This document shows, piece after piece, positions 32,597 to 42,467 of a stretch of 64,000 nucleotides of DNA. A model generated the notes under the pieces. It had not been told where the DNA came from, did no database searches, and saw only the letters and a program-made list of their open reading frames with translations. Each line of letters starts with the position of its first letter. Positions within the stretch are counted from its first letter, which is position 1. The stretch comes from Hyphomicrobium sp. (GTDB lineage: Bacteria; Pseudomonadota; Alphaproteobacteria; Rhizobiales; Hyphomicrobiaceae). The position numbers were made by a program, and so were the translations under genes. The stretch spans positions 186,001 to 250,000 of the forward strand of contig RXJH01000003.1 in NCBI GenBank assembly GCA_003987725.1, read 5' to 3'.

Positions 32597-35221
32597 CTAG
32601 TTGAACTTGACCTTTACGCCGCCGTACGCGGTGATCGGCGGAGCGGGCAGGATCGTGCGGGCATCCGTGAAGTTGATGCTGCCGAGGGCTGCACCGCTGT
32701 CGTTGGTTTCTTGCGCATCGAAGTAAGTTCCGTAGACCCCGTAGTGCGCATCGAAGAGATTGTCGATGAGACCGTAAATCTGAATGTTGTTGGTCACGTC
32801 GTACGAGGTATGCAGATTGACCTTCGCATATCCGCCAAGTGCCTTATTTTGATTTGACTCATCGCCAAAGAAAACTTGGCTGGTTGCCGCAATGAGGTCG
32901 GCTCCAAACCGCCACTTGGGCGTCAATCCATAGTCGAAGCCCGCTTTGAACTTATGCGCCGGAACGCCGGGGAGACGGTCTCCGGAATGAACGAAGATGT
33001 TTCCATCGCCGTCGGCCGATGGGCTGTTGGGCGACGGGAGAGTCAAATCACTCTGAAACGTTGCGTCGACAAAGTTATAGCTCGCATAGGCAAAGAGTCG
33101 TCCCGACCAGTAGTCGACCTGCGCCTCGAGACCCTGCCGTAACGTCTGTCCCGCATTGGCAAATGAACTCCTGCCGATAATCGCGGAGGTCACGTTGGTG
33201 ATGTCATCGTCATTGAGCGTACGGAAATAGCCGAGGCTCCAGCTCACCTTTTCATGTGCAGTAATATTTGTGTTCTCGCCTCGGAAGCCTGCCTCCCAAG
33301 TGTGCGACACAACCTGCTTCAACGGTGGATCGGAAGTTAGAAAGCTTGGCAGGAGGCAAGGTTGCAAGGGATCGGCGCAGGCCAATTCAGCAGCGACGGG
33401 AGCACGGTTGGCTTCCGAGTAGCTACCATAGACCGAGATGCCGTCGAAAAGCCTGTATGTGCCGCCCGCCATCGGGTTGAACCGGCTATAGGTCGGCGAA
33501 CTATTGAGACCGGGCGCCAACCCCGTTTTGTCTTCAATTTGCAGATCGGCAACGTTGAAGCGGCCGCCGACCGTCAGCGAGAGGCGATCGGTTGCGTCGA
33601 ACGTGTCCGAGAAAAAGGCGCCATAGTAAGTATTCGAGGTCGAGATATTGACTGGTCGTATATCCGATAAAGTCGTCGTCGCGGTAGGCGTACAGAAGCC
33701 ATCGGATTCGACATTGTTCGCACAGACCGTCGCGACGGGGCCGACGAATCCTCCTCCGCCTTGGACGACGAACTGTGGCTGGAAGAAGCCGAGCTCTGCG
33801 GATGACTGGAACGAGACATTGCCATGGTCGACGCTGGCACCGATCAGAAACTGATTGTGGTGATCGAAGAGCTGGGCTTTCTCGACGGCCTGGACCGAAA
33901 CGCCGAAGCTGTTTGCATCGACGGACGTTCGGTCGATTTCGCCGAGGCCATCAATGCCATTTGGAAGGTTGATGACATTGCCGGCCGTATCATGCAGCAG
34001 GATATCTGAGCCATCCAGACTCTGCAGACAGGCCCCGGTGGTTCCCGAGCCGTCGTTTATGGGGCACGGCGAAGCGTTGGAAATGTTTCCGTCAATATGC
34101 TGCTGATTGAAGTGCCGGTAGTAGGCGACTCCAGAAAAATCCAAGGTGTCTGTGGCCCGCACCTTGCCGTTCAAAGACACCATCTCCATTTGGTTCGTCG
34201 TCGATTGCGGCGTCGAAAAGGTCTTGTTCCATCCTTGATCGAGAAGCTCGACGGGTGAAGCAGCAGCGACGCCGACGGTGTTGTCAGCACCGGTGAAATT
34301 CAGATGGAACTCCGATCCATCACCCCTGACACCGAGATCCGCATACATTCGCCGGATATCTGACTCGCCGAAATCGCGATAACCGCCGTCATGAATATCC
34401 TCGAGCGCGATGTACGTCGCCCAGTTGCCAAACCTCATTCCATCCTGAATGGAGCCTTGCGCGCGCCCATAGGAGCCGAAGCGGGCATCCGTCTCGAACC
34501 CCTGGTACGTGAAGCCGTTCTTCATATCGATCGAGAGGGCGCCGCCGATGGCATTCAAGCCATACACAGGGTTGCCGCTCATGATGGTCATGCTTTGAAT
34601 GGCGGCAGTCGGCAGAAAATCGTAATTGACGGTGTCACCGAAGGCCTCGTTGATGCGCACGCCGTTCTGGTAGACAGCGAGACCTTGCGGGACGCCATCG
34701 ACCGGAGACGAATTAAAGCCGCGGTAGTCCACGTTTGTCTGAAAAACGTTTCCCTGCACGTCGCTCAGGATTACGCCGGGGACGTAAGCGGCTAGTGCGT
34801 CGGGGACGTACTCGGTGCCCGTGCGTGCCAGCTCGGAAGCGGATACAGTGCTGACGCCGCCCGGAACCTTCGCGATCGGGATTTCGCTGCCGCCGATCGG
34901 CGACATCTTTGCTACAGCCGGTCCTGGTGCCACTTCGTAGATTTTGCCGTCGGCTGCAGCGTCAACCGCCGCTTCCGCTGCGGGCGGTGGTGTTGCCGGC
35001 GCCGTCGCGACAGCAGTCGGCTTTTTCTTCGGCTTACTTGCTTGTTTCACCGGTTTGGGTTTGGTGTTTTTCTGCTCCTGGATGACCTGCACCTCAGGCA
35101 GCTTTGAGTCTGACGATGGAGCGGCCGCCGCGCCATTCGCTTGCTGCGCAATCGCTGACCAAGCAAACCCGGTCGCGAAGAGTGCGATTGCAGCCGTTGA
35201 CGTGAAATTCCTGAGTTTCAT
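32597..35221 (-). CDS. TonB-dependent outer-membrane receptor
   Basis: An 874-residue receptor. A signal peptide (KLRNFTSTAAIALFATGFAWSAIAQ) is followed by a TonB-box-like LPEVQVIQEQ, a Lys/Pro/Ala-rich linker (TKPKPVKQASKPKKKP), a plug domain (about 130-260, with YVPGVILSDVQG and NAIGGALSIDM) and a long beta barrel ending KVKFN with the terminal aromatic next to last. The ligand is unknown: no riboswitch, Fur-like box or transport genes accompany it. The start at 35221 follows AAGGGGGG; a longer frame is open upstream. It lies 103 bases after the autotransporter gene on the same strand and may be co-transcribed. Confidence 0.9.
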   Translation of the reverse strand: MKLRNFTSTAAIALFATGFAWSAIAQQANGAAAAPSSDSKLPEVQVIQEQKNTKPKPVKQASKPKKKPTAVATAPATPPPAAEAAVDAAADGKIYEVAPGPAVAKMSPIGGSEIPIAKVPGGVSTVSASELARTGTEYVPDALAAYVPGVILSDVQGNVFQTNVDYRGFNSSPVDGVPQGLAVYQNGVRINEAFGDTVNYDFLPTAAIQSMTIMSGNPVYGLNAIGGALSIDMKNGFTYQGFETDARFGSYGRAQGSIQDGMRFGNWATYIALEDIHDGGYRDFGESDIRRMYADLGVRGDGSEFHLNFTGADNTVGVAAASPVELLDQGWNKTFSTPQSTTNQMEMVSLNGKVRATDTLDFSGVAYYRHFNQQHIDGNISNASPCPINDGSGTTGACLQSLDGSDILLHDTAGNVINLPNGIDGLGEIDRTSVDANSFGVSVQAVEKAQLFDHHNQFLIGASVDHGNVSFQSSAELGFFQPQFVVQGGGGFVGPVATVCANNVESDGFCTPTATTTLSDIRPVNISTSNTYYGAFFSDTFDATDRLSLTVGGRFNVADLQIEDKTGLAPGLNSSPTYSRFNPMAGGTYRLFDGISVYGSYSEANRAPVAAELACADPLQPCLLPSFLTSDPPLKQVVSHTWEAGFRGENTNITAHEKVSWSLGYFRTLNDDDITNVTSAIIGRSSFANAGQTLRQGLEAQVDYWSGRLFAYASYNFVDATFQSDLTLPSPNSPSADGDGNIFVHSGDRLPGVPAHKFKAGFDYGLTPKWRFGADLIAATSQVFFGDESNQNKALGGYAKVNLHTSYDVTNNIQIYGLIDNLFDAHYGVYGTYFDAQETNDSGAALGSINFTDARTILPAPPITAYGGVKVKFN

Positions 35222-35324
35222 GTTGTCCCCCCTTCCGGTTTTCCTTGCTCGCCTCCGGCGCTGACTGAACCGTTGGCGTTCAACCAAACGAGTTCGTTGT
35301 CAGCGCCGGCATGACGGGGAGTTC

Positions 35325-38300
35325 TTAGAAATTGATATCGATGCGAGCCGAGCCGACGTGCGCGAGATAATCTTGGCGAACGTTGGCGTCATAGTTCAGC
35401 TGGAACGCTGAGTTGGGACCGATCTGAGCCAACATGCCAACTCCGAGATCCGCGGTATCGCGGCCAACTCCTGGTCCTGCGGCCGTGAACGTACCGCCGC
35501 CCGCTGCGAAGCTTGCGGTAACTGACTGAGCGTCGTCGCCAAATTCATGCAGCCAAAGGGCACGTCCTTCGATGACCGTATCGTTTGCGATCGGCACGAG
35601 ACCTTTCAAGCCTAAACCCGAGACGAGCGAGTTGTTGGTTTGGCCATCGACGCCGAGAGCCATGCCGCCATCGCTCGATTCCGTGTAGGCATCCTGATGC
35701 AGATGCGAATATGTAAGCGAAGCAACAGGCGTGATGATCGTTCCTGCATGCTGCATCGGCGCACCCACTTCGATCGAAGCGTTGAATTGGTCGCCGTCAT
35801 GGCTCCCCTTTGCCACATCGGAATAAGGGACGGTCAGGACACGCGTCGTATCGTAATTGTGCCAGGTAAAGCCGGTGCGAGCCGTCGCGTACCAGCCCTC
35901 TCTCTTCAACGCGCCATACGCCTCGACGAGATAGCTGTCGATGCCGGTGCGGTTTTGCACGGTGTCGCCTTCGCCATCGATGCTGGTATTCGCGTAGCCG
36001 CCCGCGATACCAACGCGGACACCAGGCGATATCCAATTGTCGTAACCGGCGATGATGCCATAGAGACGGGCGTTGTAGCCGTCGACGTTGTCGATGCTGT
36101 TTTGGTTCATGCCCGCGCCGAACGCTTGCCCCCAAAGCGCGGCACTGCGAGGTACGACAAAGTCGTCATCGCCGTCTTTGAGGCTGCCACCGAGGTTCGA
36201 GCGGTTAGGATCGACGGCCTGCTGCGCGACCAGTCCATAGGGTTTCGCAAAAGCAGTTTGAGGAGATGCGCCCGTTGCACCCACCGCGCTGAGGCGCGTG
36301 TCGATGTGCTGGCCTATCGCATTATTGAGCGTGATCGCCGATTGCTGCGTGGCAAAGTTTGTCTCCGGCGCCAGCTGCTTGGCGGCTTTGGCGACAGCCG
36401 CGTCGGTCGGAAGCGATTCAACGGCGGCGCCGAGTTGATCCAGCGTCGGATCATTTCCCCCTGCATCGATCAGGGCGTTAATCGTTGATGCGCCCGGCTT
36501 TGAAATTCCTGCGACATCGAAGGCATCTCTTACGCTTGCCCCAATGACCAGTTCATTCGTGCTGTTCGTCTGCGCCGACCAATCCAGAAGGGCGCTTCCC
36601 TCGACGTTGAGACCAGCGAGAACGGTATTCGCCGACGTGCCGAAAAGGCCTGTCGCGACCGTGTACCATTGTCCGTCTTTGACTGTGGCGTCGAGAATCG
36701 GTGTGATGGTCGTGGTCGCTTCCAGGCTGCTGTTGGTGCCGTCCCAGACCTTGAGAGTGCCTCCGATAAAGCCGCTGCGGCTATCGATGACAGAATTGGC
36801 GCTCAGCGCGCCGTTGCCGAAGATGTGCGGTGCGACCGTAACCTCGTCTCCGTTGGTGGTCGCGGTCCGAACGGTTACGTTGCCATTCAGCGTTCCCGCA
36901 TTCTCAAGCGTGAAGCTGCGATCGCCGTGGAAAGCAGCGAGAGCGTTTGTCGATTTCGCGCAATTGAGATCCGTGGTGTTGCTTCCGGCAGTTGGGCAGG
37001 CGTTGCCGTGCGAATCGGTCCCGGTTCCGGTGCTCTGATATGTGCCGCTGGCGGTACCGGCGACGGCCGTCAAGAACGAGCCGACGCTGTTCCATTGATC
37101 GACATTGATGTTCCCCGAAATCGTAGCGTGCTCCAGGTTCTGTATGACGTGTGCGCCAGAACCTAGATAGAAGTTACCGTCGATCTCGCCGGCATTTGTG
37201 ATGTTGCTGTCACGGGGACCGGAGTTCGTTCCGCTGACCGCATAGGGGGCCGGAAGGAAGAAGCCATTGGGCGCTGATGCTCCGCCAGCGGTCGTTACCA
37301 GCGGATTGGTATCCAGAACAAGGATGTCGCCCTTGATGGTTCCGTTTGCGTTATTCGTAATTGTCGTTGCGGCAGTATCCGTGACGATTACCTGGCCAAC
37401 GCCACCGACAATGTTGGTGACGTTATAGAAGGGTGAGTCGGGATTGGGGGATCCTGGAAGGGCGTCGAATTCGGCACCGGCATACGTGCCGACGGCCCAG
37501 TGGCCAGCCGATAGATTATCGCTCGAACTCCACGACGTGCTGCCAAGAAAGCCGCTATTGTTTATCGTCGTATCGGCACGCCCATAGATGGCAGCCGCAA
37601 AAGATCCGGTTGCGCTAATGTTTGCGCCATGGTCGTTGTTGACTGTCAGCGAGTTGGTGTTGTCGTCGGTGTAGATGGCCGAGACGATGTTCAATGCAGC
37701 TCCGCCCTGGCGAGCCGAATTAGTGGCGGGTGAACCAGAACTGGTGACGGTAAGAGCGCCAGGAGTCCCGGTCTGCGTCGCGGAAATATTCCCGCCAGCA
37801 TAGTTGTTGACGACGAAATCGTTGACCTGACTGTCCGCAACGATCGCATGCATGCGGCTGGAGAACAGGTTGTACGAAAGGGCTATTATGCCGTAGTTGT
37901 CGATCTCGACGTTATTGACCGCAGGATTTTCGGCATTTGAAAAATTTGCTGCAATGATCCCTTTATCGGGCAGGCTCGCAGGATTTGTGAAAATTAGCGA
38001 TGCCGAGTTGTCAATTGTTATGACGGTCGTCGGCGGATTGGGATTGTAACCAGGATTGTCGGGATTGCTCGCCGGAGGAAACGCCGGGTTATTCGGCGTA
38101 TAGCTATTGCTGCCATTCGTCGGCTGAAATTGCGCAGCCGCATCGTAGACCGTAATCGCTGTCGATATCACGCCGCCCGAGCATAGGAGGCTCCCGGATG
38201 CCGGATCGGTCACCGTGCAACTTCCCGCCGCCATGGCTTGATGCGATACACCCATGGCCAGTGCCGCCGTCAGCGACACGAGCGTGAAATGACTGCGGTG

Positions 38301-38330
38301 CAATCCATTCTTCCGGACGAAATTTGACAT
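35325..38330 (-). CDS. Large autotransporter (type Va secretion) protein
   Basis: About 1001 residues. A signal segment (FTLVSLTAALAMGVSHQAMA) leads into a Ser/Thr/Asn-rich passenger with beta-helix-like repeats of NNxG units (VEIDNYGIIALSYN, TINNSGFLGSTSW, LENAGTLNGNVTVR). A linker at about 620-700 is followed by a C-terminal beta-barrel domain (about 720-1001) ending RIDINF. The passenger is probably displayed or released at the cell surface; no protease triad or adhesin-specific motif is seen. The ATG at 38330 is preceded by GGGGAG; a longer frame starts at 38345. The TonB receptor follows downstream. Confidence 0.88.
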   Translation of the reverse strand: MSNFVRKNGLHRSHFTLVSLTAALAMGVSHQAMAAGSCTVTDPASGSLLCSGGVISTAITVYDAAAQFQPTNGSNSYTPNNPAFPPASNPDNPGYNPNPPTTVITIDNSASLIFTNPASLPDKGIIAANFSNAENPAVNNVEIDNYGIIALSYNLFSSRMHAIVADSQVNDFVVNNYAGGNISATQTGTPGALTVTSSGSPATNSARQGGAALNIVSAIYTDDNTNSLTVNNDHGANISATGSFAAAIYGRADTTINNSGFLGSTSWSSSDNLSAGHWAVGTYAGAEFDALPGSPNPDSPFYNVTNIVGGVGQVIVTDTAATTITNNANGTIKGDILVLDTNPLVTTAGGASAPNGFFLPAPYAVSGTNSGPRDSNITNAGEIDGNFYLGSGAHVIQNLEHATISGNINVDQWNSVGSFLTAVAGTASGTYQSTGTGTDSHGNACPTAGSNTTDLNCAKSTNALAAFHGDRSFTLENAGTLNGNVTVRTATTNGDEVTVAPHIFGNGALSANSVIDSRSGFIGGTLKVWDGTNSSLEATTTITPILDATVKDGQWYTVATGLFGTSANTVLAGLNVEGSALLDWSAQTNSTNELVIGASVRDAFDVAGISKPGASTINALIDAGGNDPTLDQLGAAVESLPTDAAVAKAAKQLAPETNFATQQSAITLNNAIGQHIDTRLSAVGATGASPQTAFAKPYGLVAQQAVDPNRSNLGGSLKDGDDDFVVPRSAALWGQAFGAGMNQNSIDNVDGYNARLYGIIAGYDNWISPGVRVGIAGGYANTSIDGEGDTVQNRTGIDSYLVEAYGALKREGWYATARTGFTWHNYDTTRVLTVPYSDVAKGSHDGDQFNASIEVGAPMQHAGTIITPVASLTYSHLHQDAYTESSDGGMALGVDGQTNNSLVSGLGLKGLVPIANDTVIEGRALWLHEFGDDAQSVTASFAAGGGTFTAAGPGVGRDTADLGVGMLAQIGPNSAFQLNYDANVRQDYLAHVGSARIDINF

Positions 38331-38754
38331 GACAGCTCCCCCCATCCGGACGGGCGCCCGGCTGGCAATGATTGTTGATTTTGTTAGTGGTTCCGGGGGC
38401 CTTTTGCCGATTCCCGGATTTCAGAGACGGTAGCTACGTCGACGCTCTACTTGCCCGACCTTTTGCACATGACTTCCCATGAGCAATTACTATCGAATGG
38501 CAACAAAACGAGGATATGGGAAAACTTCCTGGGGTTTTGAGCCAAATTTGGGGATGTAACGGCGTTACCACATGGGCCCAAGTGATGGACTTTTTCCCAA
38601 ACACGTCGCTTTCAGTTCGCTTGAGAGACCCTTTTTCGACTTCGCGACACTGAGCTTCGGGATCTAACTTTGGGCCTGCAGAAGATCAAAGGTCGATTAT
38701 TGCTGACGGGGCGCCCCGCGCATTCGCCACCCTTTCGCCGAGGTCCCGATGGAA
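38331..38754. other. Intergenic region upstream of the autotransporter
   Basis: About 420 bases with no credible open frame. It should contain the autotransporter promoter on the minus strand. A local AT-rich patch lies near 38480-38560. I see no terminator hairpin with T-tract, no known operator consensus and no structured RNA motif. Confidence 0.5.
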
Positions 38755-39348
38755 TTATTGTTCGGCAATATCTTGCATGAGTTTAGTGAGCAGTTGCTCT
38801 ATTGCGCGCGTATCGCCGTCGTCGAGCGCATAAAAATCGAAGCGCTCGTTCCTCTCCAAATTTGGCAATAGTGTTGGCAGCGAGTCTTCGAAAAACCCGA
38901 TGCTGCCATCACCCGTTGCATTCGTTTCGGCTTCGCTTCGCCCATGGGTGACGATCACCGTCATGCGTCTAATGTCGTTTAGCAGCGGCCGAAGAGTCCT
39001 GCCGTCGAAGGCGAATGCAACATCCGGGCGCCAGACACGGTCGAAATAGCCCTTCAGGATAGCCGGCATCGCGAACATCCAGACGGGCAGAATGAAAATC
39101 AACTCTTGCGCCGCCTGGAGATCCGCAACGAGCCCTCGAATATCCTCAGGAATGCCACCGGAGGAATACGATGCGAACTCGCGTTCGGAGGTTACGGGAT
39201 TGAAGTCCGAGCGATAGAGATCATTGACGACGACCGTCGAGTTCCGTGCCTGAAGCGCCGCGATTGCGCGTTCCGCGATTTGCCCGCAAAGACTGCCCCG
39301 TTCGGGGTGGCAGGTCACGAGAAGGCAGGTGCTTGGCGAAGCAGTCAT
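38755..39348 (-). CDS. Flavodoxin-fold NAD(P)H oxidoreductase
   Basis: A 197-residue cytoplasmic flavoprotein of the Flavodoxin_2 (NQO1/MdaB-like) family. The FMN/FAD phosphate loop is LLVTCHPERGSL, and the flavin-isoalloxazine loop is PVWMFAMPAILKGYFDRVW. Such enzymes reduce quinones or other electrophiles by two electrons. The start is uncertain: ATGs at 39348 and 39390 and a GTG at 39405 are in frame; 39348 places the first strand correctly. It follows metE-side genes on the same strand without obvious functional link. Confidence 0.85.
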   Translation of the reverse strand: MTASPSTCLLVTCHPERGSLCGQIAERAIAALQARNSTVVVNDLYRSDFNPVTSEREFASYSSGGIPEDIRGLVADLQAAQELIFILPVWMFAMPAILKGYFDRVWRPDVAFAFDGRTLRPLLNDIRRMTVIVTHGRSEAETNATGDGSIGFFEDSLPTLLPNLERNERFDFYALDDGDTRAIEQLLTKLMQDIAEQ

Positions 39349-39420
39349 TGCGTCCGTCAAAGGAAGCCGTGCGGATCTAGACAAAAGCATAGGCTCGATG
39401 CGCACGGCAAGGCGTTCTGT

Positions 39421-41781
39421 CTACGCGCTTTCGCGCATCTTCTTGGCTGCTTCAACCATATTCTTGAGCGCGGGCAGAACTTCCTCCCACTTTCGGGTTT
39501 TGAGTCCGCAATCCGGATTGATCCAGATCTGCTCGGGTACAAGATGGGTGCGCGCTTTGCCGATCAGATCCGTCATGTCGTGGACATGGGGACAGCGGGG
39601 CGAATGGATGTCGTAGACGCCCGGACCGATCTCGTTCGGATACCGGAAATCCGAGAACGCTTCGAGCAATTCCATCTGCGACCGCGAGGTTTCGATCGAG
39701 ATGACGTCGGCATCGAGCGCCGCGATCGACGGCATGATATCATTGAACTCGCAGTAGCACATATGCGTGTGAATTTGCGTCTGGTCGGCCGCGCCGCCTG
39801 CGGCGAGGCGGAAGCACTCGACCGCCCAGTGGAGATAAGCGTCCCAATGCGCGCGCCTGAGCGGCAGACCTTCGCGCAGCGCGGGCTCATCGATCTGGAT
39901 AATCCCGATCCCGACTTTTTCGAGATCGGCAACCTCGTCGCGGATCGCTAGTGCAATTTGCCTGCACGTCACCGAGCGAGGTTGATCATCGCGCACGAAC
40001 GACCATTGAAGGATCGTCACGGGCCCCGTCAGCATGCCTTTGACTGGCCTCTTCGTGAGCGACTGGGCGTAAGCCGACCAGCCGACGGTCATTGGCTTCG
40101 GGCGGGAGACGTCGCCAAAAATAACCGGCGGCTTTACGTAGCGCGAGCCATAGGACTGCACCCATGCATTCTGGGTGAATGCAAATCCGGAAAGTTGCTC
40201 GCCGAAATATTCGACCATGTCGTTGCGCTCGAACTCGCCGTGAACGAGCACGTCAATGTCGAGCTCTTCCTGGATGCGGATGGCCTTCTCGGTGGCCTCG
40301 CGCAAGAATGCGTCGTACGCGGTATCACCGAGTTCGTTACGCCGATGGGCAGCGCGAGCCTTGCGAACGTCCTCGGTTTGAGGGAATGAACCGATGGTAG
40401 TCGTCGGGAATTTCGGCAATGAGAATCGCTTCCGCTGCGTATCTTGCCGCTTGGCATAGGGGCTTGAGCGCTCTGCATCTCGGGGCGTGACGGCTGCTAG
40501 GCGCGCCGCAACGTTGCCATCGTGAACGCGAGGCGAACCCGAACGTGACTTCACAGCAGCATCGCTTGCAGCGAAGGCCTCGGCGGCGGCCGACTTGCAT
40601 TGGTCCGCGGCACGCGTCAGCGCCTCGATCTCCAAGAGCTTTTGCTTTGCGAAGGCGAGCCAGGATTTCAACTCGGCGTCGAGTTTGGTTTCGCTAGCGA
40701 GATCGACGGGCGCGTGCAGGAGCGAGCACGATGGCGCAATTTGGAGATTGTCGCGACCGCGTGAGGCGATCGCTTTTTCGGCGAGTTTGAATGCCTCGCT
40801 GAGATCAGTGCGCCAAATGTTCCTGCCATCGACCACGCCGAGCGAAAGGACACGCGTGCGCGGCCAGACGGATAGAACGGCATCGAGCTGCTCCGGCGCG
40901 CGTACGAGATCGATATGGAGGCCTTGCACAGGCAGCGAGGCTGCGAGCGGCAAATTATCGTCGAGCTTTTCGAAATAGGTTGCGATGAGAATCTTGACGC
41001 GACTGCCGGTAAGGGCCTGATACGCCGCGCCGAGCGCCTTGCGCTGTGCGTCGGACAAGTCAAGTGCAAGGATCGGCTCATCGATTTGCACCCAGTCGGC
41101 TCCTGCATCGGCGAGGGCGGCAAGGACCTCCCGGTAAACCGGCAGCAGACGATCGAGAAGCGCGAGAGGCTCGAGATCAGAGCTTTTCGCCTTCCCAAGA
41201 GAAAGATAGGTTACGGGGCCGACCAGAACCGGACGCGTGTGGATGCCGAGGGCTTTGGCTTCCTTGAATTCATCGATTGGCTTACGCGATGCGAGACGAA
41301 ATTCCTGCCCTTCGTAAAACTCCGGTACGATATAGTGATAATTGGTATCGAACCACTTCGTCATTTCCATTGCGGGAGCGGCGGCGGATCCCCTCGCCAT
41401 GGCGAAATAGGTATCGAGATCGACGGAGCCAAGAACTTCGGCGGTTTCGGCAACATCGGCCATCATTGCGTAGGCATTCGCGGTGCGCGCCGACGAGGTA
41501 ATCCGCCCGCCGTTAGTAGCGCCGCTGGTCCGATATCGCGGCGGTATGGCTCCGACCATCGCGGTGGTATCGAGGACTTGATCGTAGAACGAGAAATCAT
41601 TCGACGGGATGATCTCAATGCCGGCGTCCATTTGCAGACGCCAATGGCGCTCACGAAGCTCCGCTCCGGTCTTGCGGAGCGTGACGTAATCGATCTCGCC
41701 TTTCCAGTAGGATTCCGTCGCCTTTTTCAGCTCGCGCTTGAGGCCAATACGGGGGAAGCCAAGGTTTGCGGATTGAACCAT
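39421..41781 (-). CDS. metE: Cobalamin-independent methionine synthase
   Basis: A 786-residue enzyme that transfers a methyl group from methyltetrahydropteroyl-triglutamate to homocysteine. Both barrels are present. The zinc ligands are visible in HTHMCYCEFNDI and in NPDCGLKTRKWEE, and the C-terminal barrel starts with FPTTTIGSFPQTEDVR. It starts with VQSANLGFPRIGLKRELK. It lies 32 bases downstream of the thioesterase gene on the same strand. There is no cobalamin riboswitch directly before it, although two occur elsewhere in the window. Confidence 0.97.
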   Translation of the reverse strand: MVQSANLGFPRIGLKRELKKATESYWKGEIDYVTLRKTGAELRERHWRLQMDAGIEIIPSNDFSFYDQVLDTTAMVGAIPPRYRTSGATNGGRITSSARTANAYAMMADVAETAEVLGSVDLDTYFAMARGSAAAPAMEMTKWFDTNYHYIVPEFYEGQEFRLASRKPIDEFKEAKALGIHTRPVLVGPVTYLSLGKAKSSDLEPLALLDRLLPVYREVLAALADAGADWVQIDEPILALDLSDAQRKALGAAYQALTGSRVKILIATYFEKLDDNLPLAASLPVQGLHIDLVRAPEQLDAVLSVWPRTRVLSLGVVDGRNIWRTDLSEAFKLAEKAIASRGRDNLQIAPSCSLLHAPVDLASETKLDAELKSWLAFAKQKLLEIEALTRAADQCKSAAAEAFAASDAAVKSRSGSPRVHDGNVAARLAAVTPRDAERSSPYAKRQDTQRKRFSLPKFPTTTIGSFPQTEDVRKARAAHRRNELGDTAYDAFLREATEKAIRIQEELDIDVLVHGEFERNDMVEYFGEQLSGFAFTQNAWVQSYGSRYVKPPVIFGDVSRPKPMTVGWSAYAQSLTKRPVKGMLTGPVTILQWSFVRDDQPRSVTCRQIALAIRDEVADLEKVGIGIIQIDEPALREGLPLRRAHWDAYLHWAVECFRLAAGGAADQTQIHTHMCYCEFNDIMPSIAALDADVISIETSRSQMELLEAFSDFRYPNEIGPGVYDIHSPRCPHVHDMTDLIGKARTHLVPEQIWINPDCGLKTRKWEEVLPALKNMVEAAKKMRESA

Positions 41782-41813
41782 GGGTGTTTGCCTTTCGGAA
41801 GATTTACGAGGGA

Positions 41814-42200
41814 TCAGGCGGCGTTCGCTTTCGCTATGGCCAATGGCCGCCCGTTTTCGTCGATGGCGACCATCTCGAAGCTGCCGCGCATCGCAACCTT
41901 GCGGTCCTTCTTGCCGAGCGTTTCGGCGACGACTTCAACGCTGACGGTCATCGAGCTGCGCCCGACGCGTTCGACGCGCGCCACAAGCTCGACGATCTGA
42001 CCGACAGCGACGGGCATGTGAAAATCGACGCGATCCGATCGCGCCATGACGACACTACCGCCTGCCCGGCGCGCGGCGGCGATGGCCGCGGCCTTGCTCA
42101 TCAGATTCAAAGCCGTGCCCCCGAACAGCGTGCCGTAATGATTGGCCTGTTCGGGAAACACGATTTCGACGAAGCGCGTTTCGGCGGGATCGAGAGACAT
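41814..42200 (-). CDS. Acyl-CoA thioesterase, hotdog fold
   Basis: A 128-residue protein with the acyl-CoA hydrolase pattern NHYGTLFGGTALNLMSKAAA (catalytic Asn and Gly-rich helix), VDFHMPVAVGQIVELVARVE and a helix-strand-strand end. It cleaves acyl-CoA to acid and CoA; chain-length preference is unknown. It begins three bases before the end of the small hypothetical gene's spacing (42203) and is probably in a unit running from aceA to metE. Linking acyl-CoA turnover with isocitrate lyase is sensible. Confidence 0.85.
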   Translation of the reverse strand: MSLDPAETRFVEIVFPEQANHYGTLFGGTALNLMSKAAAIAAARRAGGSVVMARSDRVDFHMPVAVGQIVELVARVERVGRSSMTVSVEVVAETLGKKDRKVAMRGSFEMVAIDENGRPLAIAKANAA

Positions 42201-42202
42201 AC

Positions 42203-42448
42203 TCAATCCTTTCCGGGCGCATCCGGAACCCTGACGATGGGAACCATCTGATCGCCCCATTGTCCGCGCCCGTTGTGAACGCGGTGTGCTCGCATCAGCT
42301 CGATCGAAGCGCCGGCCTCGACGGCCTGATGGATCTGCAGATTGAGTCTGTGCAGCGTGTCGGCAACCTTGCGAATGGCGGCGTCGACATCGTGAGTCTT
42401 GGGTCCGTTGAATGGCTCGACCATTTGAATTATGTCCGCTGATTTCAA
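42203..42448 (-). CDS. Small hypothetical protein between aceA and a thioesterase
   Basis: An 81-residue soluble protein: MKSADIIQMVEPFNGPKTHD, then a helix IRKVADTLHRLNLQIHQAVE and a Gly/His-containing end (RAHRVHNGRGQWGDQMVPIV). There is no signal peptide, cysteine or membrane segment. It starts 20 bases after the aceA stop and ends two bases before the thioesterase ATG, so it is almost certainly translated from the same transcript. I do not recognise the family. Confidence 0.7.
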   Translation of the reverse strand: MKSADIIQMVEPFNGPKTHDVDAAIRKVADTLHRLNLQIHQAVEAGASIELMRAHRVHNGRGQWGDQMVPIVRVPDAPGKD

Positions 42449-42467
42449 GGAACTCGCTCCTGTCGCT

